64,000 bases of DNA, taken from the NCBI GenBank assembly GCA_037893245.1, contig JBAIAA010000117.1:2604001-2668000 (forward strand). Reading direction: 5' to 3'. The position numbers were made by a program, and so were the translations under genes. Source of the DNA: Crossaster papposus. Taxonomy: Eukaryota > Echinodermata > Asteroidea > Velatida > Solasteridae. This document shows positions 62,395 to 64,000 of the stretch, piece by piece (positions within the stretch are counted from its first letter, which is position 1; each line of letters begins with the position of its first letter). Under the pieces are notes generated by a model. That model did not search any database. It worked only from the letters and a program-made list of their open reading frames with translations, and was not told the origin of the DNA.

Positions 62395-62438
62395 CTAATT
62401 TAAATGTGCCATAATTATATTGGCACATTTAAATTAGG
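62395..62438. repeat. Perfect 16-bp inverted repeat in the foldback interior
   Basis: CTAATTTAAATGTGCC and its complement GGCACATTTAAATTAG are separated by 11 bases. Confidence 0.85.
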
Positions 62439-63589
62439 GCTCCAGTCGATGCGTTTAACGCGACGCAATGCTCTAACATTTTGTAATTGTTATTTTGCAG
62501 AATCGATCCTTTCAAACATGATATTTTGACGTCGCGTTATTTAGCAATTAGGATTTATATTAAATTTACAAACCTCTGTCGTATAACGTTAGAAACGGGT
62601 TTTGGGCCAAAAAAACGAGGCTTCCAAAATCCATATTGTACAGGTAGGTAAGGGGGAAACTTGAAAAACAAAATCATACGTGACGTGCGTTCAGGAACAC
62701 GCGTGCGCATTACATTTAGGGCGTGCAGTTTACGAAACACGCGCGCAGTACGCACTAAAAAGCCAGTCAGCGTCGTTTACGCATTCTTCACGGCCAGGGT
62801 TTGTGAAGGAACGCGAACGCGCCCATGGAGTCGAGGCTGCTATTTGAGCTATGCTTGAAATGTCCTCGGATTTTACGGGTTCACGTGACCCTTGCGTCAA
62901 CCCCACCGTGAGAGCTATATTAAACTTACTAGAGCGCTGGCTCGATGTACAAAGTAATGCGAGCTGGGCGCATCCCTGTGTGTGCACGAATCTATGGAAA
63001 CCTCAAAATTGTGTGCGGCTTTTGTACGGCTACTTTGCATATCTGCGTTTGTATTCTATACAGTGCGTTACCGAAGCCGACTTACGCCCCAAACCGAAAC
63101 GCTCGATTAGCAAATGAGCGCAAACAACGCAAATGCGTGTGCGTATCCTCGCGCTGCAGGTGTTTTTTGCTTTGCCTTTTTTTTTTACTTGCATGACGCG
63201 CGTAAGTTGTTTGCATCTGTTCTACTTGCACGCGCGTTGCATTTAAAATACACTTTCAAAATTCAATCCATCTATTTTCATTATGTTCTACAAGCACGCA
63301 CATGAATTCAAAACGTCTTCGCGCAGAATGGATTCAAAGTATCTATGCGCGTAAGAATGAAATCTTGTTAGCGCTTTAGTAATTTAATATAGCTCTATGG
63401 TCAAGACCGAGCTGTGAAACAAATCTCGTGATGTGATAATTAAGGGCGCCCTCAATAAGCTCTTTTCGGAGTATTGATGATTGATTGATGAACTGCTTAG
63501 ACGGACGGCGCGCCCGGAACAAATGAACGACTCGGTCTTGGAGCAAGACTAGCCTACTACATGTACCTGCTTAATACCGATTTCTAGCA

Positions 63590-64000
63590 AACGCCCGAAA
63601 TGATTTCAATTGCACGAAATGATTTCGATTGCACGAAATGATTTCGAGCGCACGAAATGATTTCGATTGCACGAAATGACTTCGAGCGCACGAAATGATT
63701 TCGAGCGCACGAAATAAAGTATTTCGAGCGCACGAAATTATTTCGAGCTCACGAAAAGAATTCGAGCGCACGAAATGATTTCGATTGCACGAAATGATTT
63801 CGAGCTCACGAAAAGATTTCGAGCGCACGAAATGATTTCGATTGCACGAAATGATTTCGAGCGCACAAAATAAAGTATTTCGAGCACACAAAATGATTTC
63901 GAGCTCACGAAAAGATTTTTTTCGAGCGCACGAAATCATTTCGTGGGCACGAAATGATTTCGAGCTCACGAAATAAGTTATTTCGAGTGCACGAAATGAT
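63590..64000. repeat. Right array of ~19-bp palindromic subrepeats (truncated by window end)
   Basis: Inverted counterpart of the left array, with units such as TTCGAGCGCACGAAATGAT and a variant TTCGATTGCACGAAATGAT that the left array lacks. Confidence 0.95.

Larger units (their letters stand above)
61500..64000. mobile_element. Foldback-type element with long composite inverted arms (runs off the window)
   Basis: The left arm has about 20 subrepeats of TCGAAATCATTTCGTGCGC (61510-61905). Next come a ~170-bp unique block (61945-62115) and an ~85-bp block (62110-62195). The same three blocks occur inverted on the right at 62838-62905, 63397-63583 and 63590-64000. The arms are made of short palindromic subrepeats, as in Foldback elements. 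The interior has no convincing protein. The right end lies beyond the window. Confidence 0.85.

Noticed and set aside
61541-63969. ORFs with SKSFRALEI / EIISCARN repeats
   Set aside because: They are translations of the ~19-bp palindromic subrepeats of the foldback arms.

Overview
This is a eukaryotic, invertebrate-type genomic window. It has GT-AG introns, phase-consistent small exons, AT-rich spacers, long poly-G and poly-A tracts and a very high load of mobile DNA. The mix of element classes (L2/CR1-like non-LTR, Penelope-like, DIRS/PAT-like, Gypsy, hAT-like and TTAA-flanked small elements), together with the frequent ACATGTA motif, fits a marine invertebrate, probably a deuterostome such as a lancelet, echinoderm or hemichordate. 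The species cannot be fixed from the sequence alone.

Layout. 0.1-0.4 kb: an array of five identical hairpins. 0.57-3.36 kb: a broken L2/CR1-like retrotransposon. 4.2-23.85 kb: plus-strand exons of a host gene (gene 1) whose product carries a tyrosine-recombinase-like domain of Crypton type, then low-complexity linkers and a Myb-like C-terminus. Its introns hold a ~3.9 kb unit with long inverted arms around a decayed Penelope-like RT, a TTAA-bounded small element, a non-autonomous LTR element (12.0-13.66 kb), TTAA/piggyBac-like relics, a truncated L2 tail, a 52-bp minisatellite and a hAT-like element with CAGGGG ends. 24.08-29.26 kb: an apparently young PAT-type DIRS retrotransposon with gag, RT-RNase H and tyrosine recombinase (YR) ORFs and identical split direct repeats.

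29.4-32.4 kb: a diverged tandem duplication, one copy interrupted by a second CAGGGG hAT-like element. 34.1-40.9 kb: a relic DIRS/Ngaro-like element on the minus strand (RT, YR and hydrolase-like pieces), cut by arrays of a 43-bp minisatellite that share a hairpin leader and a trailer. It is bordered on both sides by AATTAAAC-type 8/16-bp satellite, the right one with 248-bp higher-order periodicity. 42.1-42.35 kb: a complete TTAA-flanked small element. 43.36-45.59 kb, perhaps with 52.8 kb: exons of a second host gene (gene 2). 46.87-50.45 kb: a decayed Gypsy element next to the 5' half of a Penelope-like element (50.4-52.1 kb). 53.3-56.4 kb: a second Gypsy relic, itself interrupted by a non-LTR fragment.

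57.09-58.28 kb: a hAT-like element ending about 110 bp before the first exon of a third gene (58.39 kb), which has an in-frame TAG. 59.68-61.39 kb: another hAT-like element with GGGCGATA ends. 61.5-64.0 kb: a foldback-type element with arms made of ~19-bp palindromic subrepeats, running off the window.

The three candidate host genes appear to belong to lineage-expanded families, in part derived from transposons. Nothing here looks like an operon or a prokaryotic system. The most notable items are the recombinase-derived gene 1, the DIRS element with its YR ORF beyond the internal B1-A2 junction, the leader/trailer-bounded 43-bp minisatellite units and the foldback element.
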